NCBI RefSeq assembly: GCF_003350005.1
Contig: NZ_QLKS01000001.1
Location: forward strand, 601,946-665,945
Direction: 5' to 3'
Length of the DNA stretch: 64,000 bases
Source: Psychrobacter proteolyticus
GTDB lineage: Bacteria; Pseudomonadota; Gammaproteobacteria; Pseudomonadales; Moraxellaceae
The translations under genes were made by a program, and so were the position numbers. Positions 38,384-49,003 of this stretch are shown one piece after another (position 1 is the first letter of the stretch; each line of letters begins with the position of its first letter). The notes beneath the pieces are model-generated. The model was not told where the DNA came from. It saw only the letters and a list, made by a program, of their open reading frames with translations, and made no database searches.

Positions 38384-38827
38384 CTATTTTGCCGGTAGAC
38401 CCCATTTATTGGTTTCAGGCTTGGTATCACTCGCTAGAAATACTAGCAATATAATAGAACCTATCAGTGGCACTATCCCTATCAAAAACCACCATCCTGA
38501 GCGGCTAGTATCATGTAAGCGACGGATAGTCACGGCAAGACCAGGCAGAAATAAACCAAGTGCCGCTACTATGTAAAATAAACCTGTCTCTGAGCTAAAT
38601 ATTATCGCATCCAGCAGCATTGCAACGATCATCACTCCCATTTGCACTAGAAAAAAATACCAATACTCTTTACGGCGAGCACGCCCAGAAAAATTCGTGT
38701 AATTTCTCATGCCCTTTTTAAACCAGTCAATGATGCCGTAATTTTCTTCAGCGCTATGATTGTTAGCCATCGTAGATCTGGGCAGTGGCGGCGGAGTCGA
38801 TTTATGGAGCTTGATATTATTTTCCAT
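38384..38827 (-). CDS. DUF805 family membrane protein
   Basis: A 147-residue protein with a polar, Pro-containing N-terminus (about 35 residues), the family signature NFSGRARRKEYWYFFL, then four membrane segments with the second signature IRRLHDTSRSGWW and a polar end. The function of DUF805 proteins is unknown. The N-terminal extension is longer than in minimal members. An internal Met (residue 20) could be the real start. It is monocistronic. Confidence 0.9.
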   Translation of the reverse strand: MENNIKLHKSTPPPLPRSTMANNHSAEENYGIIDWFKKGMRNYTNFSGRARRKEYWYFFLVQMGVMIVAMLLDAIIFSSETGLFYIVAALGLFLPGLAVTIRRLHDTSRSGWWFLIGIVPLIGSIILLVFLASDTKPETNKWGLPAK

Positions 38828-38950
38828 AGGGCTTTTTATCTCAGTCGTGAAAAGTAGAAATCGTCAGTGAAAATTATCAACCATTGGTTTTGATTATAGA
38901 TGCTCAATAAAAGTTTGTAAATGAATACTACTTGTCTTGAAGCCATCAAT

Positions 38951-38988
38951 AAAAAACCCCGCATCATAACGATACGGGGTTATTTTTT
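38951..38988 (-). terminator. Terminator of acnB
   Basis: On the minus strand AACCCCG and CGGGGTT pair around a 14-base loop and are followed by TTTT. It lies 56 bases behind the acnB stop. Confidence 0.85.
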
Positions 38989-39043
38989 ACGTATAAAGTT
39001 TTTAGTATAAAGCTTCTAATGTTAAAAGCTTATATACTCAAGA

Positions 39044-41647
39044 TTAGGTCAACTGAGCAACGTTAATCTTGTCTGCTTCTTCAGTATAGTCTTCCATACG
39101 GTCAAAGTTCATGTATTGATAGACTTCATCACCCATGCTGTTTAGCATGCCAGCATACTGCTGATACTCATCGTTAGTCGGCAGTTTACCAAGTACCGCT
39201 GCGACTGCTGCAAGCTCTGCAGAAGCTAGGTATACGTTAGCGCCTTGACCTAGACGGTTCGGGAAGTTACGAGTTGAGGTCGATACCGCAGTAGATTTCG
39301 GTGCGATACGTGCTTGGTTACCCATACATAGTGAACACCCTGGCATTTCAGTACGAGCACCGGCTTGTGCATAGATGTTGTAGTAACCTTCTTCCATCAA
39401 CTGACGTGCATCCATCTTAGTAGGTGGTGCAATCCATAGACGAGTTTTCAGGCTTCCTGCTGGTACGTCTTGTAGCAATTTACCAGCGGCACGGAAGTGA
39501 CCGATGTTAGTCATACATGAACCAATGAATACTTCATCAATCGTATCACCAGCCACGTCTGCTAGCGTTTTTGCATCATCTGGATCGTTCGGGCAGCAAA
39601 GGATAGGCTCTTTGATTTCGCTCATATCGATAGTGATGTCGATAGCATATTCAGCATCATCATCAGCACGCATGAGGCTTGGGTTAGCCAACCACTCTTG
39701 CATTTGCTCAACACGGCGGCTGATGGTACGTGCATCGCCATAGCCTTCTGAAATCATCCACTTAAGCAGCGTGATGTTTGAGTTTAGGTACTCAGTCACT
39801 GACGCTTCAGATAAAGTGATGGTACAACCAGCAGCACTACGCTCAGCTGAGGCATCAGACAATTCAAACGCTTGCTCAGCAGTCAAATCTTCTAGACCTT
39901 CGATTTCAAGAATACGGCCGTTAAACTCGTTGATTTTACCTTTCTTATCAACCGTCAAGTAACCTTCTTTGATCGCTTGATAAGGGATTGCATGTACTAG
40001 GTCACGTAGGGTGATACCAGCTTGACGCTCACCAACAAAACGAACACGGACAGATTCAGGCATATCAAGTGGCATTACACCAGTTGCAGCTGCGAAAGCA
40101 ACTAGACCAGAACCCGCTGGGAACGAAATACCCATTGGGAAACGAGTATGCGAGTCACCACCAGTACCAACGGTATCTGGAAGTAGCATACGGTTCAACC
40201 ACGAGTGAATGATACCATCACCTGGACGTAAGCTTACGCCGCCACGGTTCATGATAAAGTCAGGTAGTGTGTGCTGAGTCTCAACGTCAACTGGCTTTGG
40301 ATAAGCGGCAGTATGACAGAATGACTGCATTACTAGGTCTGCTTGGAAGCCCAAACATGCCAAGTCTTTTAGCTCATCACGCGTCATCGGACCAGTCGTA
40401 TCTTGAGAGCCAACCGTAGTCATCTTAGGCTCACAGTACATACCTGGACGTACGCCTTCTAGACCACAAGCTTTACCAACCATTTTCTGGGCAAGCGTAA
40501 AGCCTTTACCAGTATCGGCTGGCTCTTCTGGCTTAGCAAAGATGTCTGAATGACCAAGACCCATGTATTCACGAGCACGGTTAGTCAAACCACGACCAAC
40601 GATTAATGGAATACGGCCGCCAGCACGAACTTCATCAAGCAATGTTGGTGAGTTTAGTGAGAACGTTGATAGTACTTCGTCAGAGTCATGCTTAGTGATT
40701 TTGCCTTCGTACGGATAGATGTCAAATACATCGCCCATGTTTAGGTTATCGACTGCCACTTTTTCGATTGGCAATGCGCCAGAATCTTCCATTGTGTTGA
40801 AGAAGATAGGAGCGATATTGTTACCAAGTACGAGACCGCCGCCACGTTTGTTTGGCACGTTAGGGATATCTTCACCCATCAACCACAATACTGAGTTGGT
40901 TGCAGACTTACGGCTAGAACCAGTACCAACAACATCACCAACATAGGCTAGCGGATGGCCTTTTTCTTTCAGTGCTTCGATTTGCTTCATTGGGCCAACA
41001 ACGCCCTCTTCGTCAGCATTGATGCCGTCGCGAGAGTTTTTGTGCATGGCTAGTGAATGCAATGGGATATCAGGACGGCTCCATGCGTCTTGCGCAGGTG
41101 ACAAGTCATCCGTGTTGGTCTCGCCAGTTACTTTGAACGTCGTGTAAGTGGTTTTCTTTGGTACTTCAGCACGGTTCAAGAACCATTCTGCGTCAGCCCA
41201 AGACTGAATCACTTCTTTAGCAATAGTGTTACCAGCTTCTGCTTTTTCAGTCACGTCATTGAACGCGTCAAATACTAGCAAGGTTTTCTTTAGTGCTTCA
41301 GCAGCGTCTTGTGCAACTTCGCTATCATCTAGTGCAGCAACTAGTGGCTGAACGTTGTAGCCACCTTGCATAGTACCTAGAATTTCAACAGCTTTTTGCT
41401 TGCTGATAAGTGGTGATGATGTTTCACCCTTTAAGATAGCAGCCAAAAATGCCGCTTTAACGTATGCTGCTTGGTCAACACCAGCAGGGATACGGTTTTC
41501 TAATAGGTTCATTAAGAACGCATCTTCGCCTGCAGGCGGGTTCTTTAATAATTCAACCAACTCTACTACTTGTTTTTCATTTAGTGGTAGGGGTACAGTT
41601 CCTAGCTCAGCACGTTCTTCGACATGTTTACGATAAGCTTCTAACAC
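39044..41647 (-). CDS. acnB: Aconitate hydratase B
   Basis: Bifunctional aconitase / 2-methylisocitrate dehydratase of the citric acid cycle. The 867-residue length and domain order are those of AcnB: HEAT-like domain (about 1-160), swivel domain with [13 protein letters not shown] and [13 protein letters not shown], then the catalytic part. Cluster cysteines fit C in [13 protein letters not shown] and CSLCMGNQ near residue 770; [15 protein letters not shown] binds substrate. It starts with GTG at 41647 after a GAGG. It is monocistronic, divergent from the next gene. Confidence 0.98.
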   Translation of the reverse strand: MLEAYRKHVEERAELGTVPLPLNEKQVVELVELLKNPPAGEDAFLMNLLENRIPAGVDQAAYVKAAFLAAILKGETSSPLISKQKAVEILGTMQGGYNVQPLVAALDDSEVAQDAAEALKKTLLVFDAFNDVTEKAEAGNTIAKEVIQSWADAEWFLNRAEVPKKTTYTTFKVTGETNTDDLSPAQDAWSRPDIPLHSLAMHKNSRDGINADEEGVVGPMKQIEALKEKGHPLAYVGDVVGTGSSRKSATNSVLWLMGEDIPNVPNKRGGGLVLGNNIAPIFFNTMEDSGALPIEKVAVDNLNMGDVFDIYPYEGKITKHDSDEVLSTFSLNSPTLLDEVRAGGRIPLIVGRGLTNRAREYMGLGHSDIFAKPEEPADTGKGFTLAQKMVGKACGLEGVRPGMYCEPKMTTVGSQDTTGPMTRDELKDLACLGFQADLVMQSFCHTAAYPKPVDVETQHTLPDFIMNRGGVSLRPGDGIIHSWLNRMLLPDTVGTGGDSHTRFPMGISFPAGSGLVAFAAATGVMPLDMPESVRVRFVGERQAGITLRDLVHAIPYQAIKEGYLTVDKKGKINEFNGRILEIEGLEDLTAEQAFELSDASAERSAAGCTITLSEASVTEYLNSNITLLKWMISEGYGDARTISRRVEQMQEWLANPSLMRADDDAEYAIDITIDMSEIKEPILCCPNDPDDAKTLADVAGDTIDEVFIGSCMTNIGHFRAAGKLLQDVPAGSLKTRLWIAPPTKMDARQLMEEGYYNIYAQAGARTEMPGCSLCMGNQARIAPKSTAVSTSTRNFPNRLGQGANVYLASAELAAVAAVLGKLPTNDEYQQYAGMLNSMGDEVYQYMNFDRMEDYTEEADKINVAQLT

Positions 41648-42067
41648 AATAGTCGTCCTCGTCAGTTGGGGTGTAGCACATTACGTGGGTAGTCAGCATG
41701 ACTGCCTGCGTCTATATACTATATGAAATAATTATCCGTGCAATCATAGCTTAAAACGCTTTAAATGTTAATGGCTCAGCCCTGAAAAGGCGCATAGTAA
41801 GGCCATATTGAACATTTATTATAAAAATAGTGCCATCAATAATATGATTGTAGCGCTCATTATAACTGGCATTTGCCTGATTACGCTTATCAATCAGCGC
41901 TTGCTTTATGACTGAGCAGACACCATATGACTGATATACAATTTTGTAAGAAACAACTTCGATAAAATCTCGCTTAAAGAAATGTAGCAGCATCGATTTA
42001 TTAACGGTCGATTGATTAGCAGTCGATTTGGTAAAAACATTTTGGTAAAAATATTAAGGACGACGAC
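41648..42067. other. Divergent promoter region of acnB
   Basis: 420 bases between acnB and the CMD-like gene. AT-rich, with no credible gene. The direct repeat CGATTGATTAG/CGATTTGG near 42007-42029 is too weak to call. Confidence 0.45.
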
Positions 42068-42478
42068 ATGACTGATGGCAATACGGACAACAATCCTAAC
42101 TATGACAATGGTCTCAAGGTACGCACTGAGGTCATGGGTGAGCAGCATGTCAAACGCTCGCTTGATGCTGCCACAGGATTTACCCAACCGCTGCAAGACT
42201 GGATTATTGAACACGCTTGGGGCAGCACTTGGCAAGATGACTCAGTATTACCGCGTAAGTATCGCTCATTAATCACTATTGCCTTTTTAATTGCCCAAAA
42301 AAGCCCAAACGAGTTGAAAGGTCATATACGCGGTGCCATTAACAACGGGGTCAGTGTCGCCGAGATTAGAGAAGTGCTTATGCACAGCTTGCCGTACTGC
42401 GGTGCACCTGCTACTCAAGAAGCGTTTCGCGCCGCCATAGATATACTGAATGAGTTAGAAATCGATATAGATATTTAA
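42068..42478 (+). CDS. Carboxymuconolactone decarboxylase family protein
   Basis: A 136-residue all-helical protein of the CMD family, which includes 4-carboxymuconolactone decarboxylase (PcaC) and AhpD-type peroxidase partners. It has PRKYRSLITIAFLIAQK, ELKGHIRGAINNGVSVAEIREVLMH (two helices) and YCGAPATQEAF. The AhpD CxxC motif is absent, so PcaC-like is nearer, though no other beta-ketoadipate genes are here. AAGGA is 9 bases before the ATG. Confidence 0.88.
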   Translation: MTDGNTDNNPNYDNGLKVRTEVMGEQHVKRSLDAATGFTQPLQDWIIEHAWGSTWQDDSVLPRKYRSLITIAFLIAQKSPNELKGHIRGAINNGVSVAEIREVLMHSLPYCGAPATQEAFRAAIDILNELEIDIDI

Positions 42479-42548
42479 AACTATGGTCGTCCGAACAATC
42501 ATAGTAATCTTAACAATATTGTTTAAAAATTGACGACCAAATTTCTGC

Positions 42549-42610
42549 TATAATATCTGCACTCATAAAACATTCTGATAATTCCATAAACCCTTATAAT
42601 ATAAAGGGTT
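42549..42610 (+). promoter_or_regulatory. lipA leader: -10 element and hairpin
   Basis: TATAAT at 42549-42554 is a perfect -10 hexamer. A TTGACG lies only 13 bases before it, too close to be the -35. In the leader, AACCCTT (42589-42595) pairs with AAGGGTT (42604-42610), ending 16 bases before the ATG and just before the purine-rich ribosome site. Confidence 0.4.
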
Positions 42611-42626
42611 AAGAGATAACTCCATT

Positions 42627-43670
42627 ATGACAACTGCCGTACAAACACATGTACCTGCTGCTAAGGCCAAACCCAAAAAAGCCATCCAAGGCGAAAAGCT
42701 ACGTGGCTATGACAAAGTTGCCCGTATCCCAATTAAGGTGATCCCGACTGTCGAGGCAAAGAAAAAGCCTGATTGGATTCGGGTGAAAATGTCATCGCCT
42801 GCTGAAGTCGCTCGTATCAAAGCAACCTTACGTGAGCAAAAGCTTTATACCGTTTGTGAGGAAGCGGCCTGCCCCAACCTACCACAGTGCTTCGCTGATG
42901 GTACAGCCACCTTTATGATTATGGGTGATATCTGTACGCGTCGCTGCCCGTTCTGTGATGTAGGTCATGGTCGTCCTAATGAGCTAGACAAGGATGAGCC
43001 ACGTCATACCGCTGAAACGATTGAAGGTCTAAAACTCAAGTATGCCGTAATCACTTCTGTAGACCGTGACGATCTCAAAGATGGCGGTGCTGGGCATTTT
43101 GTAGAAGTACTAAACGAGTCAAGAGCGCTTAGCCCAAACTGTTTAATCGAAATCTTAGTACCAGATTTCCGTGGACGTATGGATATTGCATTAGATTTAC
43201 TGACGGAGACTGCGCCAGATGTGTTTAACCACAATATCGAAACAGTGCCACGTCTATACAAAGCTTTCCGCCCAGGTTCTGACTATCAGCATTCGCTAGA
43301 TTTGCTTAAGATTTATAAAGAACGTCGTCCTGATATCGCGACCAAGTGCGGCTTTATGGTTGGTCTTGGCGAGACAGAAGAAGAGATCTATGCGCTACTC
43401 GATGATCTAAAAGCACATGATGTGGATATGATTACTATTGGTCAGTATCTACAGCCTAGTAAAAACCATGCTCCTGTCGATCGTTATGTCCATCCAGACG
43501 AGTTCCAACGCTATATGGACTACGGCAAAAAGATTGGCTTCTTTAGCATTTGGGCAGGTCCAATGGTACGCTCAAGCTACTTTGCAGATCGTCAGTACTA
43601 CGGCGAAGACTGCCCAGCACCTATCCGTAGCAAAAAAGCATTAGAAGCTGAAGGCAAACTTGGCTGCTAA
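42627..43670 (+). CDS. lipA: Lipoyl synthase
   Basis: Radical SAM enzyme that inserts two sulfurs into the octanoyl group on lipoyl domains. The auxiliary cluster cysteines are C77, C82 and C88 ([13 protein letters not shown]) and the radical SAM cysteines C103, C107 and C110 (CTRRCPFC). [27 protein letters not shown] and SSYFADRQY are further family segments. Length 347 includes a Lys-rich N-terminal extension. A 7 bp hairpin (42589-42610) lies just before the weak ribosome site. lipB is not adjacent. Confidence 0.98.
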   Translation: MTTAVQTHVPAAKAKPKKAIQGEKLRGYDKVARIPIKVIPTVEAKKKPDWIRVKMSSPAEVARIKATLREQKLYTVCEEAACPNLPQCFADGTATFMIMGDICTRRCPFCDVGHGRPNELDKDEPRHTAETIEGLKLKYAVITSVDRDDLKDGGAGHFVEVLNESRALSPNCLIEILVPDFRGRMDIALDLLTETAPDVFNHNIETVPRLYKAFRPGSDYQHSLDLLKIYKERRPDIATKCGFMVGLGETEEEIYALLDDLKAHDVDMITIGQYLQPSKNHAPVDRYVHPDEFQRYMDYGKKIGFFSIWAGPMVRSSYFADRQYYGEDCPAPIRSKKALEAEGKLGC

Positions 43671-43746
43671 GTTAGCAATAGAGTGATGTGAAAGTAGTTG
43701 CGCGCAACAGTAGCTAAGACAATTATTACGACATCTCGAGAATATT

Positions 43747-43787
43747 AAAAAGGGTGAATAACAGATTTGTTATTCACCCTTTTTTTA
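43747..43787. terminator. Bidirectional terminator after lipA and the TRAP gene
   Basis: AAAAAGGGTGAATAACA and TGTTATTCACCCTTTTT form a 17 bp stem around a 4-base loop with T runs on both strands. Confidence 0.95.
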
Positions 43788-43823
43788 GCTTTATTAGACT
43801 TACGAAGGATTAAACCTAACGCT

Positions 43824-45866
43824 TTACACGGTTAAAGTTGGCGTTGGCTTTCCAGCTGTTTTTATATTGAATACAGCAATACCGAGGACAATAATACCAC
43901 CTGCGATACCAGTCGTAATCTCAGGATAAATCAATAATAAAGCGCCAATAGCTAAAATAACACGAGTCACCGTATTCATACCGCCTCTGAAGTACCCTTC
44001 AAGTGCCGAGCTCAGCGCAATGACACCCGTCACCGAAGTCACTACCACTGTAATGATATCTACAATAGGTGGCAGCGGGAAATCTTTTGCCGTGACTGCC
44101 AGGCCAGTTGGATCTATCATCAACATCGTTGGATTATAGATAAACATAAACGGCACAATGAATCCAGCTAGAGCAAGTTTGAGAGACAAGAACCCTGTTT
44201 TCATCGGATCACCACCGGATATACCTGCACCCGCAAAGGCTGCAAGACACACAGGCGGTGTAATATTGGCAAAGATACCAAAATAGAAAACAAACATGTG
44301 CGCTGACAAGATTGGAATATCAAAACCGGCTAATGCTGGTGCAGCCATCGTCGCCGTAATGATATAGGCAGGAATAGAGGGTAATCCCATGCCCAAAACC
44401 ATTGATGCCAACATCGTTAAGATAAGCGTAAAGAATAGCGATCCTGCGCCTAGCGTAACGATAGAGGATGTCATTACCGTACCAAAACTGGTCAGACTCA
44501 CAACCCCAATGATAATACCGACGACCGCACAAGCAGCCATAACCGCTAACGACTGACGCGCACCATCTTCTAATGCCCCCAAAATATCAGAAAAGCTCAT
44601 GCGCGTTTCGGCACGTAGCATACTGATCACAACGGTAAAACCAATGGTATAAGCTGCTGCATATCCCACAGGTACGTTTCTGATTAATAAGAAAATCAAG
44701 AAGACAATCGGCAATAGCATGTGACCGCGGGCTTTTAGTACTTCTTTGACCGCTGGTAAATTTTCTTTCGCAATGCCTTTTAGATCGCGACGTCCAGCGC
44801 GGAAATGCACCTGCGCAATGACGCCTAAATAGTACAAGATCGCTGGTAATAATGCTGCTAAGGCAATCGTACTATACGGCAAGCCTGTTGTCTCAGCCAT
44901 AATGAAGGCACTGGCACCCATAATCGGTGGTAATATCTGCCCGCCAACAGAGGCACTTGCCTCAACGGCACCCGCAAAATCTTTGTGATAGCCGACTTTT
45001 TTCATCAACGGAATGGTAAAGGCACCCGTACTCACCACGTTTGATAAAGCTGAGCCGTTGATACTGCCCATAAAGCCACTCGAGATGACTGCTACTTTTG
45101 CAGGTCCGCCCTTTTTGTGACCAGCGATAGCCAATGCCAAATCATTAAACAACTGCCCCATTCCCGAACGTGCTAAGAATGCACCGAACAGAATGAACAA
45201 GAAGATAAAGGTGACCGATGCACCAATCGCAACAGAATATAGGCCTTCTGTTTTTAAGAACAACTGACCAAAGATATCACCCATATCATAAGGGCGAGTC
45301 AAAAGTCTGTCAGGCATAAAGTCTAGATGACTGACAAATGGATAGGCCAAAAATATGCCAGCCAAGATTGGCAAAATCCAACCAGTGATACGGCGACTGC
45401 CTTCTAGTACGCAGACTACCGTAATCAAGGAAAATATCACATCGACCTGATTGGCCATGCCGCCACGCGAGGTCACGATATCTTGATATTCATAGATGAG
45501 ATAGCCCATACCAGATAGAGACAAGGCAAACCAAATCCAGTCATACCATGCCACTCGCTTACGACTGCTTTTTTTGCTGGCTGGAAAAATTAGAAATATC
45601 AATGCAAAACCAACACCTACATGCACAGAGCGCTGTAACAGTGCTGGCATTGGATTAAAAGTGATATATAAATGAAACAGTGAATAGAGTATACAAATGC
45701 CAGCGATAAAATATTTTACTGGCCCTTGAGTGATATGACGCGTGATTGACTCTCGGTCATATTTTTCCAATACTGCTCGGTTGACCGTATCCACCTCAGC
45801 ATCGTTATCAACTTGAGCATCTGGCATGGTAGTCACCCTACCTTGATCCGTCACTTGGGAGTTCAT
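43824..45866 (-). CDS. TRAP transporter, fused 4TM/12TM permease (TAXI type)
   Basis: A 680-residue inner-membrane protein with about 17-19 helices, joining the small (DctQ-like) and large (DctM-like) TRAP subunits. Family segments include GAFLARSGMGQLFNDLALA, GSINGSALSNVVSTGAFTIP, ASVGGQILPPIMGASAFIMAE (split only in reading) and GMGLPSIPAYI. It would import an organic acid with sodium, using the TAXI binding protein encoded two genes upstream. ATG 45866 has AAGGA at 8 bases. Its start overlaps the DUF1850 gene by 29 bases. Confidence 0.94.
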   Translation of the reverse strand: MNSQVTDQGRVTTMPDAQVDNDAEVDTVNRAVLEKYDRESITRHITQGPVKYFIAGICILYSLFHLYITFNPMPALLQRSVHVGVGFALIFLIFPASKKSSRKRVAWYDWIWFALSLSGMGYLIYEYQDIVTSRGGMANQVDVIFSLITVVCVLEGSRRITGWILPILAGIFLAYPFVSHLDFMPDRLLTRPYDMGDIFGQLFLKTEGLYSVAIGASVTFIFLFILFGAFLARSGMGQLFNDLALAIAGHKKGGPAKVAVISSGFMGSINGSALSNVVSTGAFTIPLMKKVGYHKDFAGAVEASASVGGQILPPIMGASAFIMAETTGLPYSTIALAALLPAILYYLGVIAQVHFRAGRRDLKGIAKENLPAVKEVLKARGHMLLPIVFLIFLLIRNVPVGYAAAYTIGFTVVISMLRAETRMSFSDILGALEDGARQSLAVMAACAVVGIIIGVVSLTSFGTVMTSSIVTLGAGSLFFTLILTMLASMVLGMGLPSIPAYIITATMAAPALAGFDIPILSAHMFVFYFGIFANITPPVCLAAFAGAGISGGDPMKTGFLSLKLALAGFIVPFMFIYNPTMLMIDPTGLAVTAKDFPLPPIVDIITVVVTSVTGVIALSSALEGYFRGGMNTVTRVILAIGALLLIYPEITTGIAGGIIVLGIAVFNIKTAGKPTPTLTV

Positions 45867-46401
45867 GACAAAAGTCCTTTTTAAATCTATCAATTAAATC
45901 ATACGTCTTAGGCATGATCACCACTTCAGAATAGTCTGGCACCCACTGGTGAATCAAGAAACGATGACCACCATAATCCATTTCACCTTTGGTCAGTCTA
46001 GATACGACCCAATTAAGGCGAGGCAGTTTTTCGTTGATTTGATAACCCAGATAGCCAGGTTTTTGTATGGGCGCAAGGGGTTCGGTTGAAGGCGTACCAG
46101 CTCCAAATGCTTCAAAGTACGTGGTGGTCAATAACAGCTCAGCACCTTCTGTACTGCTGCCGTCTATGCGTTGGTATTGCTCTTCCCACCACTGTTTTTC
46201 TACAGAATGTATCCAACGTAGCTGAAAATCAGGCTCAGTGAAGTAACAAACTTTATCATCAGCACCGTTTACGCTTGCGACTCGCACTTCAACGACAGAC
46301 TGAAGCGTAAAGCCTGACCATAGCGTAAAAAAAACCAGCGCTGCAATAAATGCCGCGCCAGTTGATAACCATAATGAATTACTTGGCTGCTTGTTCGTCA
46401 T
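45838..46401 (-). CDS. DUF1850 family protein
   Basis: A 187-residue protein with one N-terminal helix (about 10-32) and a periplasmic part with the family segments RWIHSVEKQWWEEQY, TTTYFEAFGAGTP and the end region RFLIHQWVP. DUF1850 genes typically lie between the TAXI binding protein and fused TRAP permease, as here; the function is unknown but probably serves the transporter. It overlaps both neighbours (23 bases with TAXI, 29 with TRAP), showing tight translational coupling. Confidence 0.9.
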   Translation of the reverse strand: MTNKQPSNSLWLSTGAAFIAALVFFTLWSGFTLQSVVEVRVASVNGADDKVCYFTEPDFQLRWIHSVEKQWWEEQYQRIDGSSTEGAELLLTTTYFEAFGAGTPSTEPLAPIQKPGYLGYQINEKLPRLNWVVSRLTKGEMDYGGHRFLIHQWVPDYSEVVIMPKTYDLIDRFKKDFCHELPSDGSR

Positions 46402-47398
46402 AGTACTTTTTAGCTCCAGGATGGATTGGGGCTACCATGCCATCACGAGCAGTTTCTAAGCTGATATCGTTGGCCGCTTGGTGAGCTGTTTTTAGGCCGT
46501 CCAAGTTTTCAAACAATGCTTTGGTTAGTTTATAGCCATCCGCTTCAGATAGATCAGAGCTAACCAATAATGCATTCATGATTGCTGCAGTTGGTACGGC
46601 TGTTTCATTGCCATAAGTGCCAGCAGGAATCTCAAAGGTTTTAAAGTAAGGCTTGGTCGCAATGATTTCTTTTAGCTTGTCTTGGTTGATAGTGACAATC
46701 TGTAAATCTAAGCCTTGCTCTAACTCCATCAAAGATGAGTTTGGTAGACCACTACTAAAGAATGCCGCTTCAATCTTACCTGCTTTCATACCATCAGCGG
46801 CTTCAGCAAAGCCTAGATAATCAACGGTGACATCATCATAAGTGATACCAAACCCTTCAAGTAAAGTACGAGCATTTACTTCTGTACCAGAACCTTGATC
46901 GCCTACAGCAATGCGCTTGCCTCGCAAATCTTCAATATTTTTGATACCAGATTTTTTTGAAGTTACGATTTGCACCACATTAGGGTACAAAACAGCAATC
47001 TGCTGAATGTTAGTAATTGGCTGCTCAAAGTTGTTTTTACCTTCGACAGCATCCGTCACCACGTCACTCAGTGCCAAGACCATGTCGACCTTGCCTTGAG
47101 TCAATAGATTGACGTTTTCAACTGATGCGCCAGTGGTTTGAGTTTTTGAGTTTACGCCAAAGGTTTTGACATAGACTTCAGACAATGAAGTACCAATGAT
47201 GTTGTAAGGGCCAGATGCACCGCCAGTAGCGATGGTCAAAAACTTAGTATCAAGCTTATCTGCTGCAGTATCTGTTGCCGCGCTATCTGCAGATGCGGTA
47301 TCACCGCCCTCTGAACTTGGAGATGAGCATGCAGTTAGACCTAAGGCAGCACTCAACATAGCTGACAAAAGTAATGGGGATTTTAAAGAATTAAGCAT
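46379..47398 (-). CDS. TAXI-family TRAP solute-binding lipoprotein
   Basis: Periplasmic binding protein that delivers the ligand to the fused permease. The 339-residue protein has a lipoprotein signal with lipobox LTAC (Cys at residue 24), then an Asp/Ala/Thr-rich linker and the TAXI domain with IATGGASGPYNIIGTSLSEVY, GKVDMVLALSDV and GKRIAVGDQGSGTEVNA. I chose ATG 47398 since AAGGA lies 8 bases upstream and it gives a proper signal peptide. First gene of the three-gene TAXI-DUF1850-TRAP operon. Confidence 0.94.
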   Translation of the reverse strand: MLNSLKSPLLLSAMLSAALGLTACSSPSSEGGDTASADSAATDTAADKLDTKFLTIATGGASGPYNIIGTSLSEVYVKTFGVNSKTQTTGASVENVNLLTQGKVDMVLALSDVVTDAVEGKNNFEQPITNIQQIAVLYPNVVQIVTSKKSGIKNIEDLRGKRIAVGDQGSGTEVNARTLLEGFGITYDDVTVDYLGFAEAADGMKAGKIEAAFFSSGLPNSSLMELEQGLDLQIVTINQDKLKEIIATKPYFKTFEIPAGTYGNETAVPTAAIMNALLVSSDLSEADGYKLTKALFENLDGLKTAHQAANDISLETARDGMVAPIHPGAKKYYDEQAAK

Positions 47399-47867
47399 TG
47401 AATTCATCCTTGAAGTGATCGTTTTTATACGTTTAACAATATCCGTATTTATACATAAATACGTTACAGACGAGTAATAATATAGTAATTCCACCAACAA
47501 ATAAACCTTAGCTTACTTTCTCTTTTTCTTTCAATACCTTATATTTAAAGCTACCTGAGAAAATATAGGCCATTCATTAATTGAACTAACATATATAAAG
47601 TTTTGCTATGCGAAACAATGTTTCATTTAATAAACATTAAAACAAAAATTATCGCTATTGTAAACCTTTATCGATATCCAGAAAGGATCGCCGTATCACA
47701 GTACTTTCTAAAAAAGTCTTATCGGCGGCAATTTAGTAAGAATTTTCGATTTATAACTATAAAGGCAAAAGTTCTGCTATATTTTGTCTAACCTATTTTT
47801 TGGTTCATGGATATTACATGACACTAGTCTGTGTCTCTATTTTTATCAAAATATTCGGATAGTCCTT
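47399..47867. other. Divergent promoter region, TAXI operon and phosphorylase gene
   Basis: 469 bases, strongly AT-rich, with no gene I can support. It should hold the promoters of both divergent units; no clear operator was seen. Confidence 0.45.
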
Positions 47868-48785
47868 ATGACAATACCTAACACGGAAGTACTGGAAACG
47901 CTATCTACTGATATTGCTATCATCGGTGGCAGTGGTCTCTATCAAATATCATCACTCACCAACAAACGCAGGGTGACGATACAGACGCCTTATGGCTGTC
48001 CATCTGATGATATTGTTTTGGGTGAGCTTGAGGGAGTGAGGGTCGCATTTCTGACACGGCATGGTCAGGGTCATAGACTGGCCCCATCCGAAGTGCCTTA
48101 TCGTGCCAATATTTATGCACTAAAGACATTAGGGGTACGCTATATCGTTTCCGTATCAGCGGTCGGTTCGTTACAAACGCATATTAAGCCGTTGGATATG
48201 GTCGTTCCTGATCAAATGATTGATATGACCAAGCAGCGAGTGAGTACCTTCTTCGGTGAGGGTGCCGTCGCTCATGTGTCGATGGCAGATCCACTATGCC
48301 CTGCCCTAGCAGAACTCTTGACGCGCGCTTATGACCAAGCAGGTATTGTAGAAGGCGCAAGTCACTCTAAAGCAACTTATGTCTGTATCGAAGGGCCTCA
48401 GTTCTCGACTCGAGCAGAATCAGAGTGGTATCGCCACATGCAGGCAGATATTATTGGCATGACCAATATGCCAGAAGCCAAATTGGCTCGTGAAGCCAGT
48501 ATTGCTTACGCCACGTTAGCACTGGTGACAGACTTCGACTGTTGGCATCCGACTGAAGAAGCCGTCAGTGCCGACTATGCTATAAAGAACCTAATGAAAA
48601 ATGCGAATAATGCTCAAAAAGTGATACAGAAAGCCGTGGCTTTGATTGCTGCCGAACTACCTGAGTCAATCGCCCACAATGCCCTCGCACAAGCATTGGT
48701 CACACCTATAGATGCGATGGACGATCATACCAAAATCAGACTGGCCGCCTTGCTGGCTGGAGAGGCTAACAAATTAAGATACTAA
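47868..48785 (+). CDS. S-methyl-5'-thioadenosine/thioinosine phosphorylase
   Basis: Purine salvage enzyme of the MTAP family, splitting MTA or MTI with phosphate. Signs: IGGSGLY near residue 20, the phosphate-site TRHGQGH, SAVGSLQ, EGPQFSTRAES, IGMTNMPEAKLAREA and TDFDCWH, the last marking the 6-oxo/6-amino methylthio group rather than plain PNP. Several Pseudomonas-type members use MTI; which applies here cannot be read. ATG 47868 gives a 305-residue protein of normal length; the open frame upstream adds 28 unlikely residues. Confidence 0.92.
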   Translation: MTIPNTEVLETLSTDIAIIGGSGLYQISSLTNKRRVTIQTPYGCPSDDIVLGELEGVRVAFLTRHGQGHRLAPSEVPYRANIYALKTLGVRYIVSVSAVGSLQTHIKPLDMVVPDQMIDMTKQRVSTFFGEGAVAHVSMADPLCPALAELLTRAYDQAGIVEGASHSKATYVCIEGPQFSTRAESEWYRHMQADIIGMTNMPEAKLAREASIAYATLALVTDFDCWHPTEEAVSADYAIKNLMKNANNAQKVIQKAVALIAAELPESIAHNALAQALVTPIDAMDDHTKIRLAALLAGEANKLRY

Positions 48786-48917
48786 CCAAAATCTGAATAA
48801 ATATTTGTTTAAAATAACGATAGTGTGCGAGGAGAGTTTATATCATTAGAACGTTATCTTAATGCGTCTTTTCCATTTTAAACTGACTAAGTTTAATCGG
48901 CCTGACTTCAATCGAAT

Positions 48918-48950
48918 CAAAAAAAGCCATTATCTGAAATAATGGCCTTT
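48918..48950 (-). terminator. Terminator of the arsM-like gene
   Basis: On the minus strand GCCATTATTTC pairs with GATAATGGC and is followed by TTTTTTT; the plus strand tail is poor. Confidence 0.85.
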
Positions 48951-49003
48951 CTTATAATTAAGCATGTATATTCGAAATTTATACTAAATACATCACTTTG
49001 ATA

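Noticed and set aside
41906..42235. 109-codon minus-strand open frame at the acnB/CMD gap
   Set aside because: It overlaps the N-terminal half of the CMD-like gene antisense and has no ribosome site or family features.
42530..42554. TTGACG and TATAAT as a full lipA promoter
   Set aside because: Spacing is 13 bases instead of 16-18, so only the -10 element is credible.
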